From an uncultured Bacteroides sp. (GTDB lineage Bacteria; Bacteroidota; Bacteroidia; Bacteroidales; Bacteroidaceae), in contig UQPQ01000005.1 of assembly GCA_900542985.1 (NCBI GenBank), forward strand, positions 18,510 through 82,509: 64,000 nt of DNA, given 5' to 3'. The translations under genes were made by a program, and so were the position numbers. Shown piece by piece: positions 18,504 to 28,304 of this stretch. Under the pieces are notes generated by a model. It saw nothing but the letters and a program-made list of their open reading frames with translations, did no database searches and had not been told where the DNA came from. How positions within the stretch are numbered: position 1 is the stretch's first letter; the number at the start of each line of letters is the position of its first letter.

Positions 18504-18616
18504 TTGTATTCAACACCTCGAAAGAATAAAAAAGTAATTTTTTCATCATTTTATTGTCATAAAGTTTGCAGATTAAAAAACTTTACCTACCTTTGCAACC
18601 GCAAACGAGAAACAAT

Positions 18617-18689
18617 GGTGCCATAGCTCAGTTGGTAGAGCAAAGGACTGAAAATCCTTGTGTCCCCGGTTCGATTCCTGGTGGCACCA
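18617..18689 (+). tRNA. tRNA-Phe (anticodon GAA)
   Basis: The 73-nt cloverleaf is complete. The acceptor stem is GGTGCCA/TGGCACC and the D arm is AGCTCAGTTGGTAGAGC. The anticodon stem AAGGA/TCCTT has loop CTGAAAA, so the anticodon is GAA at 18650-18652. The T arm contains GTTCGATTC. The discriminator is A and the CCA end is not encoded. A terminator hairpin follows at 18705. 18743-19027 holds nothing else I can identify. Confidence 0.97.
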
Positions 18690-18704
18690 CAAAAATCAAA
18701 GATG

Positions 18705-18742
18705 AATCCTCTGAAAGTTTACTTTCGGAGGATTTCTTTTTT
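18705..18742 (+). terminator. Terminator of the tRNA-Phe transcript
   Basis: AATCCTCTGAAAG (18705-18717) pairs with CTTTCGGAGGATT (18722-18734) with one G-U pair and a four-base loop. A run of T follows. Confidence 0.85.
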
Positions 18743-19027
18743 ATCTATCGACTTCTTCTGTATGAAGAATAATCTGTATATCTTTCCTTGTTTTAATTCA
18801 CTACAGATATTATTGTATTTCTCCCTATATACTTTTCCACTTAAAACAACATAAAATCTTTACAAGCGTCTTGTATTGTAAATATTTTTCAATACTTTTA
18901 CACACAAGTCAATATTGAAGATTTATATATCATATAGTATGAACAGAAAGCAGAAAGAATATAACAATAAAAATTGAAAAGCCTTATATCGAAATTACAT
19001 ATATAACCTATAAATAGATCGAATAAA

Positions 19028-19801
19028 ATGAAACGAACACTCTTCATGACATGCCTATGTGCTGCCGTCACACTGACAGCTTGCGGCGGAAGTGAACCGA
19101 CTTTACTGGAAGGTCGATGGGAAATGCCTGTAACCGAACCAGAAACAGGAATCACTTATCCTCACATTATTGAGTTGAACATGAATGCGCCTACTTTTGT
19201 CTCTGAATCAGGACCGGAAGGGAAGAAAACCTATGGTTTTATGGACTTCTCTACCACACGCCGCATCTACCATTATGATATCGACTCTATAGCTCCATTA
19301 GGCAATAATCTTTATGCAGTATATAGCATCGATTATAACATGGAAATAATGGGAATGGACGGAAGTTGCACCGACACCTTGCGCTATTTACCTGACACAA
19401 AGCAATTGGTATACATGAACAAATGGACATTCGACTTCGTACCCGACCTCAAACCCTTTAAAGGTGAATGGGAAGAAAGTTTTTCCGATGGCTCAACCAC
19501 AGTTCATCTCAGTTTATATCAAAAAATAAAAGCCCCCGATGAATATCCTTACAATGGAGTAGAATGTTATGGCTGGATAGAATACAGTAGTTCAGTAGAC
19601 GACAGCTACAGAATCATTACCCAAGTAGAACAAGTGCATTACAACGGAGCCACAATCTACACAGTTTTCCCCGATTATCCTGAAGATAAACCTCAACGGT
19701 TTGACCTCAGCTATAATCCAGAGAACGGAACTTTGGAATACAATAACTCAACCTTATCGCCTGTAAACAAACCAACATCCACCTCCGAATCCGATAAGTA
19801 A
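19028..19801 (+). CDS. Lipoprotein of unknown function, lipocalin-like
   Basis: The 257-residue protein has a lipoprotein signal with lipobox LTAC at residues 16-19, so it is probably anchored in the outer membrane. The CGGSEP after the cysteine is a linker. Two similar all-beta stretches each contain a GxW motif (EGRWEMPV and KGEWEESF), as in lipocalin-like Bacteroidales lipoproteins. No enzyme motif was seen. It stands alone between the tRNA and a bidirectional terminator. Confidence 0.75.
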   Translation: MKRTLFMTCLCAAVTLTACGGSEPTLLEGRWEMPVTEPETGITYPHIIELNMNAPTFVSESGPEGKKTYGFMDFSTTRRIYHYDIDSIAPLGNNLYAVYSIDYNMEIMGMDGSCTDTLRYLPDTKQLVYMNKWTFDFVPDLKPFKGEWEESFSDGSTTVHLSLYQKIKAPDEYPYNGVECYGWIEYSSSVDDSYRIITQVEQVHYNGATIYTVFPDYPEDKPQRFDLSYNPENGTLEYNNSTLSPVNKPTSTSESDK

Positions 19802-19887
19802 TACAGGGTTTTCAGATTAACCAAGATCTTTTAAACAGACATTATACTGTCAGTTTTCGATAGACTGCACAAAAATCCAAATAAAAA

Positions 19888-19934
19888 AATCCCGATACGA
19901 AACTCATCCGGTCAGATGAGTTCCTATCGGGATT
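19888..19934. terminator. Bidirectional terminator between convergent genes
   Basis: AATCCCGATA-CG-AACTCATC pairs with GATGAGTT-CC-TATCGGGATT, with an internal bulge. A-runs on the left and T-rich sequence on the right serve both strands. It separates the plus-strand lipoprotein gene from the minus-strand GH84 gene. Confidence 0.85.
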
Positions 19935-19965
19935 CTCTGTTCTATTTGAATAATAACCTAAGGCC

Positions 19966-22530
19966 TTACTTACACTGTGGAATCAGTTCAAAGATTTCGG
20001 TTGTACCTGTAATCTGTACTTTTACTGCTTTCTTATCCAACTTCAATTCAAAGTATGAAGATTTCACAGCCAGTTCTGAAATGACATTACCTTTCTTATC
20101 AAGTTGCGAAACAGTAATACCTGCAGTCTGTTTCGACTGATTCATCAGGAAAGTATATCCGGTTACACCTTGAGGAATTTCAAAAGTCAGAGTACCTTCC
20201 TGTGCATACGATGTTTCCGGATTTTCATCGAAGGCATACAAAGCCTGTGTCGGTTTTTCAGTTTCCAGACTGAATCCCAAAGCCTCAACTTTAGCCGGAT
20301 TCACTTCGAACGAACGGATAGCGGCATAGTTGGTCTTTTTCGAATCCAGACGCTTCAGGCGAACGTAACGTGCCTTGACCGGCTCACCTGTCCAGTGAAT
20401 TACATACTGCTTGTTCAAATCCGGCAACAAAGCTGTCCAGGTTTTACCGTCTGCCGAACATTCCAACACAGCGTGGTCAAAATAGTCTACATCGTCTACC
20501 GAATTACGGCCTTGCAAAATAGACACTTCCTTCACATCTTCTACATAACCCAGATCTACTCCAATCCAATCGCCTTCCTTCTGAGCCGTACCTGAAGTAT
20601 AGAAAGTAGTAGAGTCATTATCAAACATCAGTTTGTTCGAAGTAGAACGAATAGTAGCAAAAGAACTGATAGCTCTGCTCACCTTCGGATACTTTCCAGC
20701 TAATTTGGTATAGAAGCCGTATGCCATATCGTCCATAGCATGTTCATAGAACGGCTGAAGCTTCATTGTTCCCGATTTATGAGCATTATAAGCTTTCTTG
20801 TCGTCCTCCGACATCAGGTTCTCCACATATTTATTCCAGAAAGTATTATTGTCACTTCCGTCTTCATACTGTTTGATAAGCATCATGGCATTCTTTCCTC
20901 TCGTACCCAACTTACCAAATTCCTGCAACCAAGGATTCAACTCTTTCAGAAGTCCTTTATTAGTACATCCGGCCTCCATTTCTGCCGGTACTTTCTCTAC
21001 CTTTTCAAACTCCTTCAAGAGTGCCTGATATTGCGCATCGGTATAATTACTGATACGGAACGTTTCTGTTTCCCACGATTCGTCACGGCGATAACCGTTT
21101 TCTGTATCAGAAGAGTGGATAGCAAAGGTACGATAAGCATCTTTTGCCTGAGGTACAAGCACTTCCAGTCCTCTTTCCCAGTTATCCAACGCATTATAGT
21201 TGGCTGTATTCCATGCATAATCGGCTACTCCATACAATGCCAGTTTAGAAGCCTCACCATGCTCCATCGGGTTACTTGCTATACCGCACAAATCGTTGGC
21301 AGTAAGCGAAGTATTAAGACCATATACAGGTCCCTGCAACAGAATATGGCGTACATAGTCAGTCACCGGATAGTTCCACCAGAAATAAGCCGGACGCTTG
21401 ATGCGAGAATTCACCCAGTCTTGTGTTTCTTTCGTCAAATCACTGCACACCACATCTCCGGTCCAGAATACCTGTACAGAAGGATCGAGCGTATTACCGT
21501 AAATAGCCAGACTTCCCTGAGGAGTAGGATTGGCCCACAGCTTTGAATAATCTGTCGGACATACAACCAGCGAAGACACATCACCTTTTGCTTTTACGAA
21601 ATCTGTATTCAGACGATTCAAAAGCTCCACCTGCTTGACCGGATTGGTTCCTTCACCCGAAATATCATCGAAGAAAATAGCAAACGAACGAACACCCAAA
21701 TCGTACATCCAATTGAACTTGTTCACCAGATTCTGATAATCTTCTTCATTCCACTTGATATCTTGTCCCGGATGAATAGCCCATACAAAGTTCACACGGT
21801 TACGGCGGCAAGCCTGAATCAGTTCCTTAATATTAGCCGCTTCTTTTTCCGGATAAGGCAGTCGCCAGTTCGGACAGCTGTGATACGGATCATCTTTCGG
21901 ACCATACAGATAGCTGTTCAGCTTAAACTTGCCATAGAAATCAATCAGCGACATACGTACTTCGTGCGACCAGGGAGTACCGTAAAAACCTTCTACCACT
22001 CCTCTGTTAGGCAAATCCGGGTAGTCGTTTATAGTTATATAAGGAAGATTACCTTCGGCAGCTACCGGACTTTCCATAATCTGCTTCAAAGTCTGAATAC
22101 CATAAAATGCTCCTTGTTCATCATAACCGGTAATTACAATTCCTTTCTTGTCAATTGTCAGTACGTAAGCACCTGAAACGGCTTTCACACCTTGTCTGGA
22201 AGCGACCTTTGTACCAAAATCGATAGTCAGTTTCACTCCTTTCTTCGAAGCTGCGATAAATCCGAAATCTTCGGCAAATTTCTCCTGCTTATCAATGATC
22301 CGCAGACCTCCAGTCACATCCAGACGGATGTTCCGGTCTACTGTCAACTGATGCGGAACAGGATTAATCACCAATCCTTGATGATCCAGTTTCTTACCGG
22401 GAACCGGCAACACGTCCTGTGACTCCGAACGCTGTGAAGACAAGTCGAAATCAGCTTCTTGTGCAGCTACATGCCCACAAGTCAATACTCCAGCTGCCAA
22501 AGCAGCTATTACTTTTCTTGATATTACCAT
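19966..22530 (-). CDS. Secreted beta-N-acetylglucosaminidase / O-GlcNAcase-like, GH84
   Basis: The 854-residue protein has a signal peptide ending near GHVAAQ. An N-terminal GH20b-like domain covers about residues 30-150, and the GH84 catalytic barrel about 150-450. The catalytic acidic pair is in FAIFFDDISGEG (about D288-D289). A helical region and a C-terminal F5/8-type (CBM32-like) module at about 630-770 follow. GH84 enzymes remove beta-linked GlcNAc by substrate-assisted catalysis, for example from mucin or N-glycans. It starts 36 bases after the acyltransferase gene and is probably its co-transcribed partner. Confidence 0.93.
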   Translation of the reverse strand: MVISRKVIAALAAGVLTCGHVAAQEADFDLSSQRSESQDVLPVPGKKLDHQGLVINPVPHQLTVDRNIRLDVTGGLRIIDKQEKFAEDFGFIAASKKGVKLTIDFGTKVASRQGVKAVSGAYVLTIDKKGIVITGYDEQGAFYGIQTLKQIMESPVAAEGNLPYITINDYPDLPNRGVVEGFYGTPWSHEVRMSLIDFYGKFKLNSYLYGPKDDPYHSCPNWRLPYPEKEAANIKELIQACRRNRVNFVWAIHPGQDIKWNEEDYQNLVNKFNWMYDLGVRSFAIFFDDISGEGTNPVKQVELLNRLNTDFVKAKGDVSSLVVCPTDYSKLWANPTPQGSLAIYGNTLDPSVQVFWTGDVVCSDLTKETQDWVNSRIKRPAYFWWNYPVTDYVRHILLQGPVYGLNTSLTANDLCGIASNPMEHGEASKLALYGVADYAWNTANYNALDNWERGLEVLVPQAKDAYRTFAIHSSDTENGYRRDESWETETFRISNYTDAQYQALLKEFEKVEKVPAEMEAGCTNKGLLKELNPWLQEFGKLGTRGKNAMMLIKQYEDGSDNNTFWNKYVENLMSEDDKKAYNAHKSGTMKLQPFYEHAMDDMAYGFYTKLAGKYPKVSRAISSFATIRSTSNKLMFDNDSTTFYTSGTAQKEGDWIGVDLGYVEDVKEVSILQGRNSVDDVDYFDHAVLECSADGKTWTALLPDLNKQYVIHWTGEPVKARYVRLKRLDSKKTNYAAIRSFEVNPAKVEALGFSLETEKPTQALYAFDENPETSYAQEGTLTFEIPQGVTGYTFLMNQSKQTAGITVSQLDKKGNVISELAVKSSYFELKLDKKAVKVQITGTTEIFELIPQCK

Positions 22531-22566
22531 ATATAAGATTAATTTAAGTTTCCAGATTAAAAGGTT

Positions 22567-23709
22567 TTATTTCACCAAACGCGCTGTCAGCTTAGACTTC
22601 GAAAGAAGAGAAACCAACAAATAACATACTCCAAACGTAGTACATGCCATGCAGATTATCCGCACCCAATACGGGAGAAAGGAGAAATCAAACAAATCGT
22701 ATGCCATAAACACAAAAGTATAATGGCACAAATAAATACCGAATGTCATACTTGCCATACGCGAAAGCCAGGGTAAAGAAGAGATTCGGGTTTTCTGTAC
22801 GATGACAAAGACCGGAAAAGTCATCATGAACACATTGATTCCGGCGAAATACCATACAATTTCAAGATAAGCATAGTTTCCCGGATAATACTTCTGTGTA
22901 ATAATGTAGCCAACAGAAGTTATCAGATAGCCTATTAAAAACATGGGGACCGATACAAGCCAAGTCTTTTTCCAACTCCAATTCAATGGATAATGAGTAA
23001 GATAATATGCCAGTATCAGATAACCGATAAATCCGGAGAAATAATAAAAAGTGCCATAGGAATTCCAGTCGCATACACCCAATATATCCATATTACCATA
23101 ATTCCCCTGATACCCCAAAAATGGAGCTGCCATTTTAATGTAAGGAAGGAACAGAGATATACCCCAAAGTATCAGTACAGTCCTGATGTCTTTCTGTGAG
23201 GCCTGAACCAGCCAGTTGCTCAATATCGGCATCAACAGATAAAGTCCGATAAGCATATACAAATACCAGAAAGGTACCGTATCAAAATTAAAGCTGAACA
23301 CAAAGGTATAAAGACGCTGCAACCACGTGTGCACCGTATAATTGTCTGTAGAAAGCAAAGGATTATGAGTATCCGGACTCACATAATTGAAATAAAGAAA
23401 AGCAAGAGTGGGAAGAACCAGCGACCAGAATACAAGCGGAGTAAGGATACGACCGATACGTTTCTTATAGAAACTCTGCAAAGTATACTCCTTGCCGACA
23501 GGAAGCAACAAAACTCCTGTCATCATTACAAACAAAGGTACACACGGACGAGCCAGACTGCCAGAGAACACCCCTGTCAGAAACGATTGACGATTAGCAT
23601 CAAACTGTCCTACGAAGCCGTCACAACAATGAGAAAACACTACAAAAAAACAGGCAAGCACTCTCAACAAATCCACCCAGCCTATATTTCCCTTTTCTTT
23701 ACCATTCAT
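22567..23709 (-). CDS. Membrane acyltransferase (acyltransferase-3 / OafA-like)
   Basis: The 380-residue protein has about ten hydrophobic helices. The early FSHCCDGF (about residues 20-27) carries the histidine typical of acyltransferase-3 proteins, which put acetyl or similar groups on sugars or peptidoglycan at the inner membrane. RPCVPLFVMMTGVLLL fits the family's second motif. It has its own -7 box (23743-23750) and is followed closely by the GH84 gene. The acceptor is unknown. Confidence 0.85.
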   Translation of the reverse strand: MNGKEKGNIGWVDLLRVLACFFVVFSHCCDGFVGQFDANRQSFLTGVFSGSLARPCVPLFVMMTGVLLLPVGKEYTLQSFYKKRIGRILTPLVFWSLVLPTLAFLYFNYVSPDTHNPLLSTDNYTVHTWLQRLYTFVFSFNFDTVPFWYLYMLIGLYLLMPILSNWLVQASQKDIRTVLILWGISLFLPYIKMAAPFLGYQGNYGNMDILGVCDWNSYGTFYYFSGFIGYLILAYYLTHYPLNWSWKKTWLVSVPMFLIGYLITSVGYIITQKYYPGNYAYLEIVWYFAGINVFMMTFPVFVIVQKTRISSLPWLSRMASMTFGIYLCHYTFVFMAYDLFDFSFLPYWVRIICMACTTFGVCYLLVSLLSKSKLTARLVK

Positions 23710-23742
23710 TATTTAAAGAATTAACAAAGTTTATCACTGAGA

Positions 23743-23750
23743 CAAAAATA
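23743..23750 (-). promoter_or_regulatory. -7 box (TATTTTTG) for the acyltransferase-GH84 pair
   Basis: The minus strand reads TATTTTTG, an exact TAnnTTTG match, 34 bases upstream of the acyltransferase ATG. No clear -33 box is present. Confidence 0.45.
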
Positions 23751-23877
23751 GTGCACTTCGGGTAATAAATCTTTGTTCTACCTTAAATAATTCTATTTGT
23801 TTAACGTTTTTGCTTACAGTTGAAACAGTCCGGTTTCCTCATTAGTCCCAAACTTCGTAGGACCCACAGTATTCAAT

Positions 23878-24957
23878 TTATTTCACCTTGACCGAAATCA
23901 CAGGCTGTTCTTTTCCTTCATCCAAAGGTATGGCCTTATATTTTACACGGGTAAAATCAATTCGGTTCAAATCTATATTTCGTATTGCACTATTGTACAT
24001 CGTACGATAATAAATCTGCTTGTTTGTTACATCTGTAGCCGAGGTCCATTGAGTAGCACTGGGGATATCGGCCATCGGTTGTCCGGCTGCATGTTCAATT
24101 CCGATTGGAATATCGAAGTTGTTCAGTATCTGAAAGCACTGCAACACAGTACTCTTACCAGTAGCCTGCTGCGGAGCTGTAGCCTGATAGAAGGCAGCCC
24201 GTACAAAACGGGACGGAGGAGTCACATCGCCCGGTATACCCAGGAAACCGCTGCCCGCTCCAAACGACTGCAAGCTGACATCCCCTAATTTCTGTGACGG
24301 TGCACTTCCCGGGAAAAGATTCACATAATTGTTCAAGTTTGTCAATTGCCAGTCAAATCCCGGAGAATTGGTCAAAACTCCCAATGCATTCTCATAATAC
24401 TTCAAGACTCCGTCTACGATTTCAAGTACCAACTGCCTGCCCGAAGGATCAGAAAAACGCCAGTGTACTGTTTCGGCACGAGGATCAATAGCCACCACAT
24501 GCACCTTCTCCAAGGCCAGTTTCACTTCATCTACATTCTTGCAAGTTCCCAATACATAGCTCACCAGTTGTAAATCGGCAATAGCTTCTTCTTTCCGTGT
24601 TTTGTCGAAAGTTTCGTATTTACCATAGCGCGGGAAATAGAACAATCCGGCAGACAAGCCCTCTTCATTCAGTCCTTCGGCTACAAATTCTTTCTGTTCT
24701 ACAGACAGTCCCACATATCCGTAACGGGCAGTAAATTTCATTCCATCCACTCCTTCCGGTGTATACGACTGCTGTGCATATCCACGAGGAACAACCACAT
24801 ACAAACTGTTCAAGTCACTTCCTCCCCATTCAATAGTACGCGCCACAACATAAGATCCGTCTTTTGCCTTTAGCGTAATGCCTGTACACGCACTGGCGCG
24901 ATACATTCCCAAACTTCCTGCCATTACAAGCAGTATCATTAAAATTCTATTTCTCAT
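23878..24957 (-). CDS. Choloylglycine-hydrolase-like linear amide hydrolase
   Basis: From the ATG at 24957 the protein has 359 residues. An upstream in-frame start has no signal-peptide logic. The signal peptide ends at ASA, exposing Cys24 (ACTGITL) as the N-terminal nucleophile of this Ntn-hydrolase family, which includes bile-salt hydrolases and penicillin V acylases. Other family marks are ARTIEWGG (R40), the asparagine in LTNSPGFDW, and the arginine in SRFVRAAF. Where many bile-salt hydrolases have Asp in R-T-x-D-W, this one has Glu (E43). It follows the AraC gene by 52 bases and sits beside an export operon. Whether bile salt is the substrate is unproven. Confidence 0.87.
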   Translation of the reverse strand: MRNRILMILLVMAGSLGMYRASACTGITLKAKDGSYVVARTIEWGGSDLNSLYVVVPRGYAQQSYTPEGVDGMKFTARYGYVGLSVEQKEFVAEGLNEEGLSAGLFYFPRYGKYETFDKTRKEEAIADLQLVSYVLGTCKNVDEVKLALEKVHVVAIDPRAETVHWRFSDPSGRQLVLEIVDGVLKYYENALGVLTNSPGFDWQLTNLNNYVNLFPGSAPSQKLGDVSLQSFGAGSGFLGIPGDVTPPSRFVRAAFYQATAPQQATGKSTVLQCFQILNNFDIPIGIEHAAGQPMADIPSATQWTSATDVTNKQIYYRTMYNSAIRNIDLNRIDFTRVKYKAIPLDEGKEQPVISVKVK

Positions 24958-25009
24958 AAGTGTATAATTTAATATTAAAACACACAAACTCAATCTATTG
25001 TTTTCCAAG

Positions 25010-25939
25010 TCATTCAGAATCTGCTATCTTTTTCCATACTTCCTGTTTATATTCATTAGGGGTTTTTCCCGTCAACCGACGAAAGAACTTGCAGAAAAAC
25101 GAAGCATTGGGGAAGTTGAGCGCATCGGACACCTGATATACCAGTTTATCACTATGCCGCAACATTAGTTTTGCTTCTTGTAAAACGGCTTCATTGATCC
25201 AGTCCATTATCGTTCGCCCACTAATCTGCCTGATAAGCGTACTCAAGTAGCGGGGAGTAAGATACAGTCTGTCCGCATAAAACGAGACATTCCGTTCGCG
25301 GACAGCATACTTATTAACAAGTTCCAGAAACCTGTTGAAAACTTCTTCCTTCCGTGTATATCGTGTACTATCTTTCGTCTGTTTCTGCGCACAAAAACAT
25401 TCTATCTGACGGAACAAAGCAGAGACAAGGCTTTGAAGTGTTTCTTTCGGAAAAGGTCTGTCATTCATTACTTCCCACATCAGGGTACACATCAATTCCA
25501 TCCTCCACTCTTCCTGTTCTTCCAATGGAAGCTTCAAATACAGCCGCCCGGACAAATAAGACATCAACAGCTCTTCTTTCTGCCAATCTTCCATGAAGTT
25601 ATTGGAAACTGCCAACATAGACAAATCACAATCCGGAGAGATATATAATACCTGCAATACAGTTCCCCGGGAAGCAACAACCAACTGATGCGGTTCAATC
25701 CGAATCTCGCGCAAATTCACACGCACATCTATATATCCCGAGCGCATATACACTATGCGCCCTTCCATCAGACGAAAAGGCTGACGGAATTTCACAAGAA
25801 AATGCATCAAGTCCTCAGCACCTTGAATACACCGGATGAAAGCAAAGTCATCGGATACAAAACGTGAAACATTACGCAATCCCGTAGAAAACTCTTTCAC
25901 CTGCTTAATGGCAAAATGCATCATCTCTTTTTGTTCCAT
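25010..25939 (-). CDS. AraC-family transcription regulator
   Basis: The 309-residue protein has an N-terminal cupin-like sensing domain. The C-terminal double helix-turn-helix at about 205-305 contains PRYLSTLIRQISGRTIMDWI and ASFFCKFFRRLTGKTPNEY, the AraC hallmark. It is divergent from the TolC/HlyD/ABC operon, with the shared 161-base control region at 25940-26100. It lies 52 bases upstream of the choloylglycine-hydrolase-like gene. This placement suggests that it controls one or both. The inducer is unknown. Confidence 0.92.
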   Translation of the reverse strand: MEQKEMMHFAIKQVKEFSTGLRNVSRFVSDDFAFIRCIQGAEDLMHFLVKFRQPFRLMEGRIVYMRSGYIDVRVNLREIRIEPHQLVVASRGTVLQVLYISPDCDLSMLAVSNNFMEDWQKEELLMSYLSGRLYLKLPLEEQEEWRMELMCTLMWEVMNDRPFPKETLQSLVSALFRQIECFCAQKQTKDSTRYTRKEEVFNRFLELVNKYAVRERNVSFYADRLYLTPRYLSTLIRQISGRTIMDWINEAVLQEAKLMLRHSDKLVYQVSDALNFPNASFFCKFFRRLTGKTPNEYKQEVWKKIADSE

Positions 25940-25951
25940 AGCAATGTAGAT

Positions 25952-26055
25952 TTGTTCCTGTAAAGATAATTATTATTGAATATAAAATCAGTCTTTTCTT
26001 CTATTATCGAACAAACAGAACATACGACACAACAAGTAGAACCTGTCAGGAACAA
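25952..26055. promoter_or_regulatory. Inverted TTGTTCCTG / CAGGAACAA sites between araC-type gene and tolC-type gene
   Basis: TTGTTCCTG (25952-25960) and its complement CAGGAACAA (26047-26055) flank the divergent control region. Further GAACA/GAACC words lie between them, around 26010-26042. They could be regulator half-sites; this is an inference from spacing and symmetry. Confidence 0.4.
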
Positions 26056-26065
26056 TAGAATTACA

Positions 26066-26073
26066 TACCTTTG
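26066..26073 (+). promoter_or_regulatory. -7 box (TACCTTTG) for the export operon
   Basis: This is an exact TAnnTTTG match 27 bases upstream of the TolC-type ATG. It sits just downstream of the CAGGAACAA site, so a bound regulator could activate here. Confidence 0.6.
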
Positions 26074-26100
26074 TCATAGAAACCTTAAAGAAAAGTTGAA

Positions 26101-27357
26101 ATGAAACGGAATCTGCTCCTTATTCTATGCATCTGCATGGGAATACATAGCTACGCCCAACTGACCTTGGAAGAATGTCAGCAAAAGGCACAGGCCAACT
26201 ATCCGCTCTCCCGACAATATCAGTTAATAGAACGGTCCACAAGCTATACGCTTGCCAATGCAGCCAAAGGCAACCTGCCTCAAATCAGTCTCCATGGAAA
26301 AGTATCGTATCAAAGCGATGCCACGACACTCCCGTTTACTTTGCCCAACCTTGATTTCCAAGGCATGTCCAAAGACCAATATCAAATTATGATGGAAGTC
26401 AGCCAGAATATTTGGGACGGAGGACAGATTCACTCCCAGAAAGCACAAGTGCAGGCTCAAGGAGAAGAGGCTGAAAGACAGTTGGATGTAAACATGTATG
26501 CACTCAGAGAACGAATCAACCAATTGTTTTTCGGTATTCTCCTTTTCAATGAGCAACTGGATCAGAACGCTCTATTACAAGAGGAATTACAGCGAAACCT
26601 CGTCAATATAAAAGCCTACTGCACTTACGGCATAGCCAACGAGGCAGATGTAGATGCTGTACGTGTAGAAATCTTGAATACCCGGCAGCAACGCATACAA
26701 ATAGAAAGTAACCGTAATGCCTATCTCCGTATGCTAAGTCTGTTTATGGGAGAAGAAGTAAATACAAATACCCTCTTACAAAAGCCCGACCTTCCTCTAT
26801 CCGATACCTCCCTTTCAATCAACCGACCGGAACTGGCTCTTTACTCAGCGCAGGAACAGACCCTCCACATCAAGGAACAAAGCCTGAAAACGGGATACAT
26901 GCCTCGTTTCAGTCTTTTTGCACAAGGAGCTTACGGCAATCCCGGACTCAATATGCTTAAAGATTCCTTTGAACCTTATTTTATTGTGGGAGCCAAAGTG
27001 AGCTGGCGGTTCGGAAGTCTTTATACTTTGAAAAACGACCGGAAGAAGCTACATACCGAACGTTTGCAAGTACAGAACAACAGAGATGTATTCTTGCTAA
27101 ACACCCGGATTGCTTTAACAGAACAAGAACAGGCTATTCATTCTCTACGGAAACAAATGGAAGAAGACGATGAAATGATTCGCCTGCGAATCAACATACG
27201 TAAAGCCGCCGAGGCTAAGGTTGCCAATGGTACACTGACTGTAACCGAAATGCTGCGGGAACTGACACACGAAAGTCTGGCCAAGCAAAACAAAGCATTG
27301 CACGAAATCCAGTTGCTCATGAAACTTTACCAGCAAAAACACATTACAAACGAATAA
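26101..27357 (+). CDS. TolC-family outer-membrane efflux channel
   Basis: The 418-residue protein has a signal peptide ending near SYAQ. LTLEECQQKAQANYP is the usual OEP start, and long alpha-helical hairpins follow in two repeats. It would form the outer-membrane exit duct of a tripartite pump. It is the first of five same-strand genes (channel, adaptor, fused ATPase, two permeases), 31 bases before the adaptor. It shares a control region with the AraC gene. Confidence 0.93.
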   Translation: MKRNLLLILCICMGIHSYAQLTLEECQQKAQANYPLSRQYQLIERSTSYTLANAAKGNLPQISLHGKVSYQSDATTLPFTLPNLDFQGMSKDQYQIMMEVSQNIWDGGQIHSQKAQVQAQGEEAERQLDVNMYALRERINQLFFGILLFNEQLDQNALLQEELQRNLVNIKAYCTYGIANEADVDAVRVEILNTRQQRIQIESNRNAYLRMLSLFMGEEVNTNTLLQKPDLPLSDTSLSINRPELALYSAQEQTLHIKEQSLKTGYMPRFSLFAQGAYGNPGLNMLKDSFEPYFIVGAKVSWRFGSLYTLKNDRKKLHTERLQVQNNRDVFLLNTRIALTEQEQAIHSLRKQMEEDDEMIRLRINIRKAAEAKVANGTLTVTEMLRELTHESLAKQNKALHEIQLLMKLYQQKHITNE

Positions 27358-27388
27358 TATATAAAATAGTCATTAAACAAATCTTGTT

Positions 27389-28288
27389 ATGAAAACAATA
27401 TCTTTTCTTTTTGTTCTATATGCCTTTCTGTTCTCCTCCTGCCGCTCCGAACAGAATTTTGATGCCACAGGGACATTCGAAACCACAGAAATCATCGTTT
27501 CTTCCGAATCAAACGGGAAGTTGTTTTACCTGAATGCAGAAGAAGGAAACCGCCTGAAACGTGGAGAAGAGGTCGGGCTGGTGGATACCATCCAACTCTA
27601 TCTGAAAAAACTTCAACTGGAGGCCAGCATGAAATCTGTAGACAAACAACGTCCGGACATCCGAAAGCAGATTGCAGCTACAAAAGCACAAATCGCCACT
27701 GCACAGAAAGAACGTACCCGTACCCTGAATCTGATTCAGGCCAATGCTGCCAACCGCAAACAACTGGATGATTGGGACTCACAGATAGCCGTACTCAACC
27801 GCCAGCTGGAAGCACAAATTTCTTCTTTGGAGAACAATACAGCAAGCCTCAACGAACAAAGTTCCTCGGTAGCAATCCAGATTGCACAGACCGAAGATTT
27901 GTTGAAAAAGTGCCACATCCTCTCCCCTATCGATGGAACTGTTTTAGTCAAATACGCCGAACCCGGCGAAGTGACAAACATCGGAAAGCCCCTGTTCAAG
28001 ATAGGCGATATGGAACATCTTTATCTGCGCGCCTATGTCACTTCGGAGCAACTCGCCCAGGTTCGTTTGGGAGGAAAAGCTACTGTATATGCCGATTTTG
28101 GTGACAAGAAACGGAAAGAGTACTCCGGCACTGTGACGTGGATAGCCGATGAAGCTGAGTTTACTCCCAAAACCATACTGACCGATGACGAACGTGCCAA
28201 TCAGGTTTATGCAGTAAAAATTGCAGTCCGCAATGATGGTGCCATCAAACTGGGGATGTACGGAGAAGTTGTTTTCCACAAAGAATAA
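27389..28288 (+). CDS. HlyD/EmrA-type periplasmic adaptor, lipoprotein
   Basis: The 299-residue protein has a lipoprotein signal with lipobox FSSC (C18), so it is lipid-anchored in the inner membrane. The biotinyl-lipoyl-like domain is split around a long coiled coil (about residues 75-160). The return strand is ILSPIDGTVLVKYAEPGE and a beta-barrel domain follows. It would join the ABC-2 transporter to the TolC channel. It lies directly before the ATPase gene. Confidence 0.93.
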   Translation: MKTISFLFVLYAFLFSSCRSEQNFDATGTFETTEIIVSSESNGKLFYLNAEEGNRLKRGEEVGLVDTIQLYLKKLQLEASMKSVDKQRPDIRKQIAATKAQIATAQKERTRTLNLIQANAANRKQLDDWDSQIAVLNRQLEAQISSLENNTASLNEQSSSVAIQIAQTEDLLKKCHILSPIDGTVLVKYAEPGEVTNIGKPLFKIGDMEHLYLRAYVTSEQLAQVRLGGKATVYADFGDKKRKEYSGTVTWIADEAEFTPKTILTDDERANQVYAVKIAVRNDGAIKLGMYGEVVFHKE

Positions 28289-28304
28289 GTAAAAATTGCA
28301 CAAA

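Noticed and set aside
20740..21546. 268-codon plus-strand frame inside the GH84 gene
   Set aside because: It lies entirely opposite the GH84 catalytic region, which is clearly real.
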